From assembly GCA_001600055.1 (NCBI GenBank), contig BCIV01000003.1:315162-379161 (forward strand): DNA of 64,000 nt, in the 5' to 3' direction. The notes beneath the pieces were generated by a model. It was not told the origin of the DNA. It saw only the letters and a list, made by a program, of their open reading frames with translations, and did not search any database. Numbering within the stretch: position 1 is the stretch's first letter; each line of letters starts with the position of its first letter. A program made the translations under genes and the position numbers. Below are positions 49,155 to 60,944 of this stretch, piece by piece. The stretch comes from Filobasidium wieringae. Lineage: Eukaryota > Basidiomycota > Tremellomycetes > Filobasidiales > Filobasidiaceae.

Positions 49155-51479
49155 ATGAAACGGTCACTATCGTTCAGACCGCATCCTTTGTTCTTGATGT
49201 TGACGTTGTATTTCCGTGACTGCAGTGATCCCCGCTCTGCATTGATAACCGGAATATAGCTGTGATCTCACCATGTTTCCTCTCCCTAGCAAAAGCCGAA
49301 CGGGGGCTAGCGTTATCGGCATAGACGATGGCTTTGTTATCGCATGGGACAAAGCAAAGCAGCCGGCTCAGGACCTGGTAAATGCTATTACCAGGACCAA
49401 TCGGGCTGTCTTGCAGACGACGCATCGTTTTCTGTCGCCGGACAGGGGTGCTAGTCTGTCTCGTGATTGTACTGTTCGATTAGGAACCATGATTGTTGTT
49501 CTGGACAGCGAAGATCCGGGATCAATCATGTCAGAAACCCTGAAACCGCTCAGAGAGAGAAGAGAAGCCTATACTCTTGTAGTACCTAACGACGGGCAGA
49601 ATCCAGCCATAATCAGAAGTACCAGCAGTTTAGGTATTTTTCGCGGTCTAACAACCTTTGAACAACTGTTCTATGCTCCACCAGTGAGTCGAGCATGGGC
49701 CAGGATGAATAGTTTTGGGAACTTAACACGGATGATTGCACAGAAAAATGCTCCGAGTAATAAAAACTTCACGGTCAAGGCATTCGCGCCGTGTGTACCA
49801 TACATCATCAGTGACAAGCCTGCGTTCCCATGGAGAGGCTTCATGCTAGACACATCTAGAAATTTCTTTAGTAAACAGACCATCCTGAAGGTTTATCGTA
49901 GTGTTTTACCGCTAGTTGGATAGTAGAGGCTAATTTTTGGTCTACAGACCCTCGATACGATGAGTTTCGTCAAGGTGAGATCGGCATACTCGCGGATACA
50001 TAACCCATTACGCTCATATTCGTACAACGTGCTTGCTTGATTAGCTCAACGTCTTCCATTGTAAGTGAGGTTCGTATATGGTCTTGTATAGCAGCGTGAA
50101 TGCGATCTTGAATCTTGGTCAGGGCACATCACGGACAGTCATTCCTGGCCTTTGTCGTTACCTGGTCATCGAGAGTTGGCAGAGCGCGGAGCGTATTCAA
50201 GCGATGAACTTTACGGCGAGCACGATATCGCCGAAATTGTTCGATATGCAGGAGAAGTATGAGCATGATTGACTTTACCATGAGTACCTATACTCAATTG
50301 AATTTTATTGTAGAGAGGCATTGATGTAGTTATGGAAGTGGATATGCCAGGGCATACCGCCTCAATACAAGCATCACATCCGGATCTGGTAGTAGGAATG
50401 GGGCAACAACCATGGACTACTTATGCAAACGAGCCACCAGCAGGACAATTACGTTTCATGCTTCCTGAAGCTGGAACACAGATCCGCGGTGTTCTGAGTG
50501 AGTTGGAAAAGGTGTTGCCAAGTCGCTATTTTGCCACTGGCGGGGACGAGATTAACGAAGCCATATATGTACGTTACCTTTTGGATTCCGCTGGATGCTC
50601 GTGATCTCAATCATGAGGCCAGGAAAACGACGAGATCAGTCAGTCGGCACTGAAGAAGCAGGGACGAACCCTCCATCAAGCGCTCGACCATTTTATGGGT
50701 GGAGTCTGGTCCAGTATGGATCCGAAAATCCCCGTGGTTTGGCAGGAAATGGTGCGCGCGTTCACCTCTAAATTGAGCGCTTATATACGGCTAATGGAGA
50801 ACATATCGGCAGGTTCAAGAGCATGCGATCCCATCTCTATCTAAAGAGGCAGTGGTTCTGATTTGGAAGAATAGTCAGGACGCTAGCACGATTACAAAAA
50901 GCGGGCGTTCGATCGTTCATTCACCGAGCGATTATTTCTACCTCGATCTCGGGGAAGGAGCCTGGGTAGTTCCTGAGACAGGAGCTGAACCCAACGATTG
51001 GGATGAACAATCGTTCAAGCCTTGGCACAAAGTCTATTCGTGAGGACAGTGAACCACCTCACCAGGATAGCAGCTTGTTGAGAACCGTTTGGGTCATGCG
51101 TACAGCTTCAACCCTTATCAAGGCATTTGCGAGAACGATCGCCATCTCGTTCTAGGCGGGCAGACTGCCCTTTGGACAGAAAGAACTGACGAGATGAACT
51201 TGGAAAGTAAGGTTTGGCCAAGAGCTGCAGCGGCAGCGGAGGTATTCTGGACAGGCAATCAGAGGGATGAATTTCCGCTGGGTAGGTGCCTACATCTAGA
51301 ACGCCCAGAATCACTACTCTGACGCGTAGCGTACAGATGCTCGCCAGGCCTTGGAGAGGTTTTCAGATCTACGTTTCAGATTGGTCTCCAGAGGAACAAG
51401 AGCTTCGCCATTGCAGCCACAGTGGATTGCCCTTAGGCCAGGTTCGTACAATTCGGGTCTAGCTGCAGTCCTGGCTTGA
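49155..51479 (+). CDS. GH20 beta-N-acetylhexosaminidase
   Basis: Glycoside hydrolase family 20, releasing terminal GlcNAc from chitin fragments or glycans. The catalytic core is easy to follow: PAFPWRGFMLDTSRNFF, LNVFHWHITDSHSWPL, DIAEIVRYA, GIDVVMEVDMPGHTA, the Asp-Glu pair in YFATGGDEINEA, VVWQEM, DLGEGAW, and a C-terminal RLVSRGTRASPLQPQW. I start it at 49155 because a 53-nt first exon (49155-49207) joined to 49260 adds MKRSLSFRPHPLFLMLTF, a plausible secretion signal; the simple frame begins at 49273 (MFPLPSKSRTG) without one. The donor GTATTT is weak. At the 3' end, acceptor CGTACAG joins DEFPL to DARQALERF. Ends 103 bp from the permease stop, convergent. Confidence 0.85.
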
Positions 51480-51582
51480 GCTGACCGTTTGTCGTCGCTT
51501 AGGATCATGCTGAAATGCGCAAACGCATTCGAACTTGTATAGTCTTGCTAAATGGATACAATATGTTCAATTTTTGTGGCAA

Positions 51583-53976
51583 TCAATTTGCAGGTTCTAC
51601 TCTCGTTCTTGTTGAGCTCGAGACCCCTTTAATATCCTCGCTGTTCTCATCCTCAGCCCGTCCCTTATAAGGCAGGTCGTTGTCTTGCATTTGCGGTACC
51701 GCTCCAAGCTCTAACGATCCGTCTTGCTCTTCGTGAGCTTCACGGATGAGACCCGGCTCGAAGTCATCGGGCAAAATGTTCCACAAGATGACTCCTACAA
51801 TGAAAGAGCTCAAGTCTGTTCGATTTAGGCTAGTCAGAACCTGAAAGGACGCCTTGTCAAGCTAGAACACACTCACAAGGGGTAGAAATTACGATCTCGA
51901 TAGAGTCGAGGAATCCTTGTAGCCCTGCATTGGTCGTGTTGACAGTGTCAAACAGATGAGTAAGGAAATCTGAAACCAAGAGATTTCCCATTCCGATAGC
52001 CAATGACCCAGCAAGGGTGAACCGTTCTTTCCTTGTCCATTTCAAGTATGATAGAACTCGGATACCGGAGGTTACAACCTGTGTCAAAATAGAAAGTTAG
52101 TGATGATGTTCCACTCAAAAAAGTGTATCGTCTCACCTGAGCGAACAAGAAAGTTGTCGTGCCCCCCAGTACTGGATTAGGGATGGAAAGGAAGAGACCA
52201 GAAATTTTGCCCAAGATTCCGTACAAAATTAGCAAACAAGCACAGGTGTACCCAGCCCCTCGATTCGCGCAGCGAGTGAGAGAGATGACAGCTAAGAAGA
52301 TGAATGGTGGGCCGATCAGCCTTGATTTTATATTTATGAGTCGGATTTTCACTAAACTGACCATTGTTTTGAGCAAAGATCGACATTGGGGTAATGGTGA
52401 AACAACCAGCCAGGAGTCCTGCAAGACCGTCCGCTGCGATACCTCCTTGTACCCGGCTGTCGAAGACTTCTCCGTCGACTTCCAATCTGGACGCTTCAGC
52501 ACTAGCAGTAATATCTCCCGTAGCTTCGACAGCCAGGATCTGCGAGAAAAAATAGCTTAACTGAGATGTATCCTGTACTTAGAGGCAAGACCGAACATAC
52601 AGTATAGACCGCTATACCCGGAAGGATTGCAGGCGCGTAAAGCGAAAGCTTGAACGTTTTGACCCATAGAAAAGTGATCGCAGGAGATGAGTCGATGGAG
52701 GAGCTGTCCATGTAACCTGCAGCGCCTGCAACGATACAACCAACCAACAAGCCTAAGACGATGGAACAGGATCGCATGATCGGGGATCCGAAAAGTTCCG
52801 TCTATCGGGATATGAAGTTAGCATTTCTACTTCTCTGAGCATTGTTTCGGCGGACTCACTGCTACTATGGTCAAGAAAGAAACCAGACCCAAACCCATCA
52901 TTCTTGGCGAGCCCCAAGTGGCAGGTTTAGGTGCAGCAATATTAGGGCACTGAGCGAAGAAACCCTCGGGAGCGCCGTGACAATTGGATCCACCACCCCA
53001 GTTGAGGATTCCTGAATCGCCGATCAGTGCAGCTCCGATCAAGAGTACCTATGACGTATGAAGCAATGATAAGTAAGTCAGGAATACAAGCGCATAGATT
53101 GTAACAAGGACACTAACGGCAACACCAGTTACGACTGGTGGGAAAATCTTCTTGAGCTTCCTCGCTGGAACGAAGGACAGACCCATCTCCCAAAGACTGC
53201 ACAGCATGAGCGTGCCCAATAGCTTTCCGAATGCATCAGGACAAGCCCCCTTGACCATCACTCCATCTGCTCCTATCGTTGAAGGACATGTGCCGTTCGC
53301 GTACAACTTGTCGAAAAGAGAGAATGCGGGGGATAGGGTCGCGAAGGAAGTACCTGTGCAAATCTGAATTAGCCACGGTCTTTAGGCCGTCTCGGTCACA
53401 CTAGGGACTAACCGACAACGGTAATAAGTCCGGTTCCAAGGTAGTACCCTCTGAACAGATGGATTCTCGACATCTGTATCATCGACAGGATTCCAGATGC
53501 AATAAGCGAAGCCGAGATCAGGTAAGATTGAGTAGCGGCATCGAATGCGAGATAATTTGCAAAGATGATCGGGGGTACTACTAGTCCACTTTTTTTTTTG
53601 AGAAAAGTATCAGCGCTACTTTCCGACCATGCTCGCCAGCGGACTGACCCTATCATAGCCAACGAATGCTGGAATCCAGTGACCAGCTGGATGAGCAGCG
53701 GAAGATCGTCTTCTAGCCCATAGAACGGGGATGGCCGTCTATGTGTTCGGTTGTTCCCAAATGGCAATTGTGGCATACACAGCCATTTGTAGTCGAAGTC
53801 TCCCAACCATCCATCCCTGAAGTAGACAGAATCGATTCAGCCTAACAGCTCTTGTGATGACCGGTTTGCACCCACTTCGTCGTTAGCTTTTTCTTGAAGT
53901 TCTGAGCCTTTTGTGCGACTATCGCGCTCTTTCCCATAGGCTCTGTTGGTCGAGGTTGTTGGTCGATGTAGGACAT
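51583..53976 (-). CDS. purine permease of the NAT family (UapA-type uric acid/xanthine transporter)
   Basis: Plasma-membrane nucleobase-ascorbate family transporter. The start chosen is MSYIDQQPRPTEPMGKS at 53976; the frame extends to an ATG at 54099, but a GTAAGC in that part suggests a leader intron. The conserved opening is LTTKDGWLGDFDYKWL, joined by a strong GTGGGT donor. Then FQHSLAMIGGLVVPPIIFANYL (first helices), GTGLITVVGTSFATL, LLIGAALIGDSG, and ITPMSIFAQNNAVISLTRCANRGAGY, which contains the NAT signature region, then SIPNPVLGGTTTFLF. The C-terminal tail is acidic. Around a dozen hydrophobic segments fit 14-TM NAT topology. Transport specificity is inferred only from closeness to UapA-like proteins. 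Confidence 0.9.
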
Positions 53977-54324
53977 CTTGATATAGTTCCGTTTGACTAT
54001 GTTAGCCTCACCGTCAAAGTCGCCAGGATGAGAGGCAGCGACGTGCGAGCTTACAGTTATATCAGGAGCTCCAGTTGCTCGGCCGATAAGGGGAAGCATC
54101 CGATATCTTTTACTCGCGCGCTTATCAGCGGATGCAGATTTCTATTCGTTCCAGCTCTCCGGTCCAATCGGGATACGGATATAGGACCTGCTGCTGCTGG
54201 CGCTTTGTCAACGCAAGGCAAGATAGGAATATCGAGTTAGCCGTCATGAACGGAGATTCATCTATTTGTACATCATGAGTCATCGAAAAGGTAGTGTTAC
54301 ACGGTCGCCAGCCGGCTTTGTTCA
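53977..54324. other. upstream region of the permease
   Basis: About 350 bp between the rhomboid stop and the permease start, both on the - strand. It likely holds the permease promoter and a possible leader intron. Nothing else recognised. Confidence 0.35.
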
Positions 54325-56955
54325 TCAACTGACTTCTGGAGTAGCCAATCCCTGAAAGTCGCGCGCGGTTCAATGTACCGCTCCGGTCATCGCGGTGAGA
54401 AAGCAAGACTCACAGTGCCCGAGCAGTGGCCGTTCGCTTTTGTCGGGAAACAGGAAAGATATCTGCACCAGCTGTCCGGTGAAGGTGGATTAGCGATTGC
54501 TGTGTAGCCCGGAGACCGGATAACTCACGAGCAAGCTTTGGTGGGATCTTTTGTGTCTGGACGAGGAACTAAAGTAAAGCGTCTGCGAGAGATATAACCA
54601 GGAAACTATCACTTACAGAAGTTCAAGATCGACAGTACATAAGCGACCAAGATCAAGAACCCAGCCATCACTCGAAGGGTCCAGACGATGTACTTCTTGC
54701 GTTTCGTCGGCCTGGAAAGGGCAGGTTAGGCTCAGCAACAGCGATAATCATAAGTGAAACTCAGTAGTGACCGGTACATACAGTATAGCAGGTAGAAAGA
54801 TGATCCCGCACAGAATTCCAATCGAGTATCCCTGCGTAGGCGTTATCCCGATTCAGGTCACTCACTTCAACGTGCTGGTGCGACGTGAGATACTTACTCC
54901 TAAATGGGCCAAACCATCTACGGCGTAGGGTCTATACCAGTAAACTTTAGGCTCTCTCCACAAGAACAAAAAGGTGTTCCAGCTTACATGTACCCTACGA
55001 AACATCATCTTAGCAAGACGGCCAGGAGCAATTTATCAAGGCAGAACATACCAACAGCGATGCCTACACAAAACTCGATGAACAAGAACAAAGCCTACCC
55101 AGCACGTGGTCAGTTCCAAGCCTTTCTGTTACCAGAACTCGCTTCACCATACCTGTACTCCAGGCCGATTTTCATACTCCCAATGTAAGATCAAATCCAC
55201 TACCATGACCGCATTACAAGCGAACAAACTTCCGGAAGCGCCGACACTAGGGATCCCCGTTCGAGCGAATTGACCGCCAAGTCTGTATAAGAAGGTTCTG
55301 TGGTCATGAAGAGGAGACCAGGCATAGCGTTTCTGATGGGAAGACTTACACGAACCCGAACACTCCTCCAAGAATATAAGTGCACAAGAATCCGAACGAG
55401 CCTACAGGATCAATTCGTCTCAGTGACAATCAACTCAGCTTTAGCAAAGCAGAGCTTAGGCGGACCTATCAACTTCTCTAGAGGCGCTGCCACCGTCATC
55501 TGAGCAAAGATATTCAAGAAGAAATGCAGGATTCCGGCATGCATGAAGATGGGGAGGACGAATCGCCACCATTCTAGAAAGCGGATTGGAAGATCACTCG
55601 AGGTCAGGATATAATCACCGAAAAGGGGAGATCAGAGGAGACGTACGGTTGGGAATCTCCTCGTTCGTGATACCGCCGAAACCGCATATAGATCCTAAGG
55701 AGCAAGCCGTCTTGGCCGGACTATAATGACCGGTTTACGTGTCACCAGGAATGATCAACCTCGCGTACGACCGACCGACTCACTTGGACGTATCGTTCAA
55801 ACAAGCTAGCAGCGTAGTAGGTGGCTACCGCAACTATTCTCAGTACCCTGACAATCTACGGAGTTGAAACCGAGAGGAAGAGGACTTACCAATTCGACAA
55901 CGTATTTCATACAAGGAACAAACCTAGATCCAGAATGGATCATCACCCCCGCACTTGGTCCGATCTTTTGATCGTATCGCGGATTCGCATAGTGAGATCG
56001 ATTCAGCCAATAGATATGGTGTAGAGGGAGGACTTACCATATAATTGAATGAAGGTTTGATAGCGATAGGTGTACCTTGAGCTTGGTTTTGACTGACTAA
56101 TTCCCAGATGAGGATCCCTGCCATAGCTGTTCCCGTCCCATGGGTACGACCTCGATCAGCATGTCTTTTCTTGATCGTTTGGTAACCCGATTATTACCTA
56201 ATGTGAATATCCAAGTAAGAACGGGCCAATTCTGTCTTCCGATCTTATCCTTTCTCTTCTGAATCTGTTGTTCGATAGTCAACTTGGGAGGTCCTTCCAA
56301 AAAGTCAAGGAGTCTAGAATAAGGTGATCGTTTGGGTTTACGACTTCCATAAGATGGACTGAGAGGGGGTGGGGATGAATCTGGGCATGAAAACAATGTC
56401 AGAAGAAAAGATGAAGATGGTTGAAAGGAAATACTCACTCCCGCCTTCGTTATACTGAATCAAACAAACCCCACTCTCCCCCGCTCCCATCTTCTCCGCC
56501 TCTTTCAAACCTCGATCTAAATCCGATCCCTTACCCGCTCTCGATTGACGGGGATGATAATACCCCCCATCCTCACTAACATAACTAAGCCCATCGATGG
56601 AATGTGAGTAAGCCCTATTGTGGGGCGAACAAACCGGAGTTTGAGGACGGGAACGATCTTGTAAAGGGTAAGAATTCTCCGTCTCGTTTGCGCTGAAAGG
56701 TGGGGTGGAGTGGGAGGGGGTTTGGAGGAGAGAGATGGACTCGTTCGGTGTCAAGCTAGGGGTAGAGGATCGGTCCAAATGACTTGTATGGGCGTGGTAG
56801 GAAGGTGGAGAGACGTTCATGTTGTCTGAATGCATGAGGAAAAAGGTATCAGCGTCCCTAGTTGATAGAAAACCCGAAAGTCGCTCACCTTGATGAACGA
56901 GCTGTAGATCCGCCGGTTTAGAACCCAAATTCGGTCTAGAGCCTATGAGCGGCAT
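54325..56955 (-). CDS. rhomboid family intramembrane serine protease
   Basis: Polytopic protease cutting transmembrane substrates. The start MPLIGSRPNLGSKPA leads to about 190 Ser/Pro/His-rich cytosolic residues, then YSRLLDFLEGPPKL and a first membrane segment (QNWPVLTWIFTL). Rhomboid blocks are GPSAGVMIHSGSRFVPCMK, the loop-1 region before FMHAGILHFFLNIFAQMTVA, the catalytic serine in VGASGSLFACNAV and the catalytic histidine in VDGLAHLGGYSIGI. The C-terminus has a Cys-rich tail, WCRYLSCFPTKANGHC, often seen in fungal rhomboids, and ends GLATPEVS after an acceptor at the GGATTGG exon. It could be RBD2-like or a Golgi/ER rhomboid; I cannot choose. Confidence 0.87.
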
Positions 56956-58417
56956 GTTTGAGTAGGCTCAAACCGTATCTGACCAGTGCAGCCAGTATTC
57001 TGCAGTCGAAAGCGATGAAATACTCGCGACTCGAATTGGAATTTCTAGAAATCCCAGAAATCCGTGATTTGTATCATTTGATGGGAATCTCTGAGATCTC
57101 GCCGTACCGCTTGGTTTCTCGCTTAGCGCGCGATCACTTTGAAACTGGAGGTTCCTAAGGTAGGACGATCACTTGTTCTCGTCCCTCCGATCTAATGTGT
57201 CCAACCACTCAGGTGCCATAGACTATTACATTTGGGTTCGAATCGAGTCTTGTGCTGTTCATGGACCATGGGGTTACATAGGTACTGATGCTACCATCTT
57301 CTGTACACTCCGCCAAGCAACCTATGGCGGCAATGACATCCTTGAAAACGGCTGGTATTGCTGACCAAGGACGAGAAGTATCAGAAGCATACTACAGCGA
57401 TCTTGGGTGCAAAGTGAATAGGAACGAGCACACGAACAAGACGACATATTCCAGCGTCGTTGGGTCGGAGGGGCCAGGTGCGGCTGGACGACCTGAAACG
57501 CCGTTCGCCCTAACCTAGCCGAACCGGCATTACGTAATCTCCGAGATACCGTACCGGATCCTTGGCGTTTGGCTGTGCGCGCTCGACAGAAAACAAAACA
57601 AAACAGACGCGGTTTCGAATCGAGGAACCCCTCATCAAACAGGTTTTTACAAGGATTCAAGGGGTTCGATCATGTACAACCACCACCACCACCGCTGCTC
57701 GTTCTAGGGTGGAGAGACCGTCCTTATCCCATCACAATAGTCTCGGCCAGGTGCAGGGATTCTGACAATTGGGCACGTTCCAGGGCTGTAATCATCACGC
57801 TCGCGGTCACGCAAGATCAAACAGTAAACAGAAGAAAGAAATCCAACCCTTCCTTTGATCCTCTCCGGGACTCGCACTCTGTCACCCCTTCTTCTCTCGG
57901 CTCTATCTGAAACTGGATCATATTCTACGAGCTCTACAGGCAAACGAATTCTAGCGAAGAAAAGACGGGCTACGCTGGGGGTTTTAGGAACGGAACTTGA
58001 GACGAGACAACAGAAGTGCAGAGTGATTCAAGCGATTCAAGCAAAGATCTCACTTGGAGATCAAACGACTCTCAGATCAAAAACTCATCACTTTCCGTCC
58101 CATTGCTCCAGCCAATCGAATCCCTGACTGTGACTCTACCGCTAGAACATAAAACCAACTACGGCGATCACCTCGACCGCTACTCGCTCGACTTGCACTG
58201 CAAACGTTCGTCCCCCACGCGGAGGAGAATTATTCTACAACGATTTACACCGAAATTCAGAAAATCACTTCCATCTGCCATCTGAGTGATTCTTATTGTT
58301 CTCTTCTTCTCCGACGACAAAGACAGGGAAGACGTCGTCGTGCAAGTCAGCTGGACCGGATCAATAACAATAACCGCAAGCCAGACACATCACGCCGCAA
58401 GATCGGGGTGATACAAG
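56956..58417. other. 1.46 kb gap between rhomboid and Rab-like genes
   Basis: Divergent promoter region with overlapping short open frames on both strands and no recognised domain. A GGTTCGAATC string near 57234 resembles a tRNA B box, but no matching A box, cloverleaf or terminator was found. An AAAAC-type short repeat lies near 57590. Part is probably the long leader of the Rab-like gene. Confidence 0.4.
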
Positions 58418-60944
58418 ATGATCTCTTTTCCAACCATCCAAACAGTCCCGCTTTCACCCCCTTCCACATCCACATCAACTCATCTCACTCAACAACAAAC
58501 CTCATCATCGCAAGGCCTACACACCTCGAGTGTCCCTCACCCTCAACCTCATCGACCCGGTTCGAAGAGGTATCAGTCTTACGCCCCTTCCGTCTCTCTC
58601 TCACCGTTATCCACATCGGGGCAAGGGGAGGAGGAAACGAGGATCAGACCTCGGTTGAGTTCCGAGGGAAGAGGAGGGAGTTACTCGCCAGAGTTGAAAC
58701 GAAGGGGGAAGAGTGCGTTGGGAATGAGTGAAGCTATGGGAACAGGAAGGGGGGTGAGGAATGGTCCATCTCATTCACACTCGCAGTCGAAATCACAATC
58801 GCAATCGAAATCGCAAACGCAGTCGAAATCTCAGATGATGATTCAATCACCTAACGAGCTCTACGCGTTTCCTTCCTACTCATCAAACGGGTCTGGATCG
58901 GCGGGAAGACCGTATGAATCTATAGAGACGAGGTTGAATCTGCCCACTTCCGCATCACATTCCACCTTCAACAACCATAACAATAAGAGGAAAGAAGATT
59001 CATCCCTTCGTACCACTTACGCTAGTACCAAAGAAGATTCCCCAAACTCTTCGAACGCATCGACACCTAACCCAAGTACTTTCTCATCCATCATCAATCA
59101 CTCGCCTTCATCCGGGTTACGTCCGAGATCGGGATCGATCCCACTGGCTCTTTCTTCTTCTCGAGCTCACGAGAGGGAGATCGCTAAGGGTGTCAGGATC
59201 AGTACGGCGGTGGATACCGGGAAGGAGGGGAGGATGGGGAGGGGGATGAGAGGGATGGGACTTGGGACGGGCTTGGGGGAGGGGGCGAAGAGCAGAGGAG
59301 AAGTGGAGAGGAGAGGATCAGAGGAGGAGGTTTTAGAGGTCAAGGTGGTTCTGCTCGGTTCTCAAGGTGAGTGCCAGAGCGATATTTCGTTTCGTCCCGA
59401 TCAGCGTTCATAGTGCCGATCGCTGTGGATGATAGGTGTTGGAAAGACGACCTTGGCTCGAAGGTACGCAGAAGGGACGTATGGACCTTCTACGACCAGA
59501 GCTACTTTGAGTACAAGCTTGTTTACGCGAAAGTTGAATTGGGAAGGTGGTGAGGTGAGGTTACAGATTTGGGATACCGTGGGGGAAGGTGAGTCTTTGC
59601 AGCAGAAACAAGGCACAGCGGTTGGGCCGGAGCACTGATTAGCGTTTCGGTTGTGAAATAAGAGAGACATCGTTCCTTAACGAAACTGTACTATCGAGGT
59701 ATGTTCTTCGTTACAGTCTCGTTGAAGTGGATGGAAGGACTGATTATGCGTTGCGGTGGGATTTCAGGAGCACAAGCGGCTATCATCGTTTACGATATCA
59801 CTTCCGATACATCGTTCCAGGACGTGCAGACATGGTTGTCCGAGTTACGAAACATGATCGACGAGGTTCTCATCTTTATCGTCGGAGCCAAGTGGGATTT
59901 GACAAAGGAAGGGAAGAGGACGGTCGATCGGAAAAGAGCCAGGGTCACTGTAGCACGATGGTTAGGTCTGGATGTAGGCGATGGCGGTTTAGATCTGGAT
60001 ATAGAGAGGATGAACAGTCCTGGACCGGGATCACCGATCGTACCAAGGAACAGACAGACGAGCTTGTTCAGGTCAAACACGGTCGGATCGCCTTTAGACT
60101 TCAAGCCGGAGAAAACACCCTTTGACCGGGATAACGTAGCTGCCACTACTCCTGTAGGACGCCCAGGCGCTTATCGGTTCTTCTCCCTCTTGTCCTCTCA
60201 ACCTCCGACACCGACGAATGAACCAGTGAAACCGGAGGCACCGGATAATGCTAATCTAGCACCCGGATCGAGAGGCGTCACGGGGGCGAGATCGAATTCG
60301 GCCTCCGCTGCGGCGTTGATGTCGTTCACCGGATCCCCACCTGGCATTCGCACACCTTTGCCTACATCTGGATCCACATCTGGGCTCAACTTGATGGCGG
60401 CCACATCTGTCGCACCGAGAAGGAAGAGCGAGGATTGGAGCAACAGTCGAGCCAGGGGTGAGGCGTTGAGAGCGATTCAGGGAGATCTTACTGCTTATGC
60501 CAGTGGAGACAATTCTTGGAAACGTCGGTCAGGAGAGATCCTTGCCGGATGGGAAAAGGCAGCTAAGGAGCAGGAGAGGGAAGTGGAGAACACGAAAAAG
60601 GTGGAAGATCTTTTCGAGGATGATCCGTATTGGGGAAAGAAGATTGTCGGTACAAACGTCAGGATTGGCGAGGTGTCTTCGAAGATGAACAAAGGTCAGT
60701 TTTTTTTCACTGACGCAGTTAGATGGAAGCACCGGGTGTTGATTGGCTTTGCTTCCTAGGTATCGATCAACTCTTCGCTTCAATGACTGCTCAACTCGCT
60801 TTGCGCAGGCGACAGATCAATATGGAACGGCTCCGCAAACAGCGCGAAAGTGTCTACCTCAATACCGCAGATACTACTGACAATACCAAAGGGAAACATG
60901 GCTCCAAGGGCGGCAACCTCGGAGGAGGTTGTTGTGGCAGTTGA
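58418..60944 (+). CDS. atypical Rab-like GTPase with N-terminal extension and large internal insertion
   Basis: Five exons (58418-59366, 59436-59588, 59663-59698, 59768-60694, 60760-60944) sum to 2250 nt, 749 residues. Residues 1-310 are low complexity (Ser/Gln/Pro, with a QSKSQ repeat). The G domain then starts: VVLLGSQGVGKTTL (G1, about 314), a switch I region with STTRATLSTSLF, WDTVGEERHRSLTKLYYRG (G3, about 362) and AAIIVYDITSDTSF. G4 reads VGAKWDL instead of NKxDL, and G5 is EVSSKMNKGIDQLF at about 681. Between G4 and G5 lie about 260 residues instead of about 30. The end GGNLGGGCCGS keeps two adjacent cysteines for geranylgeranylation, as in membrane-bound Rabs. The closest subgroup cannot be told from sequence by eye; the G domain pattern is most like Rab5-class proteins. 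Confidence 0.85.
58774..58834 (+). repeat. QSKSQ-coding tandem repeat
   Basis: Repeated TCGAAATC/GCAATC units encode SQSKSQSQSKSQTQSKSQ in the N-terminal extension of the Rab-like gene. Unit length is 6-12 nt with point changes. Confidence 0.7.

Noticed and set aside
57225..57250. GGTTCGAATC, resembling a tRNA B box
   Set aside because: No A box at a proper distance upstream, no acceptor stem, and no T-run after it.
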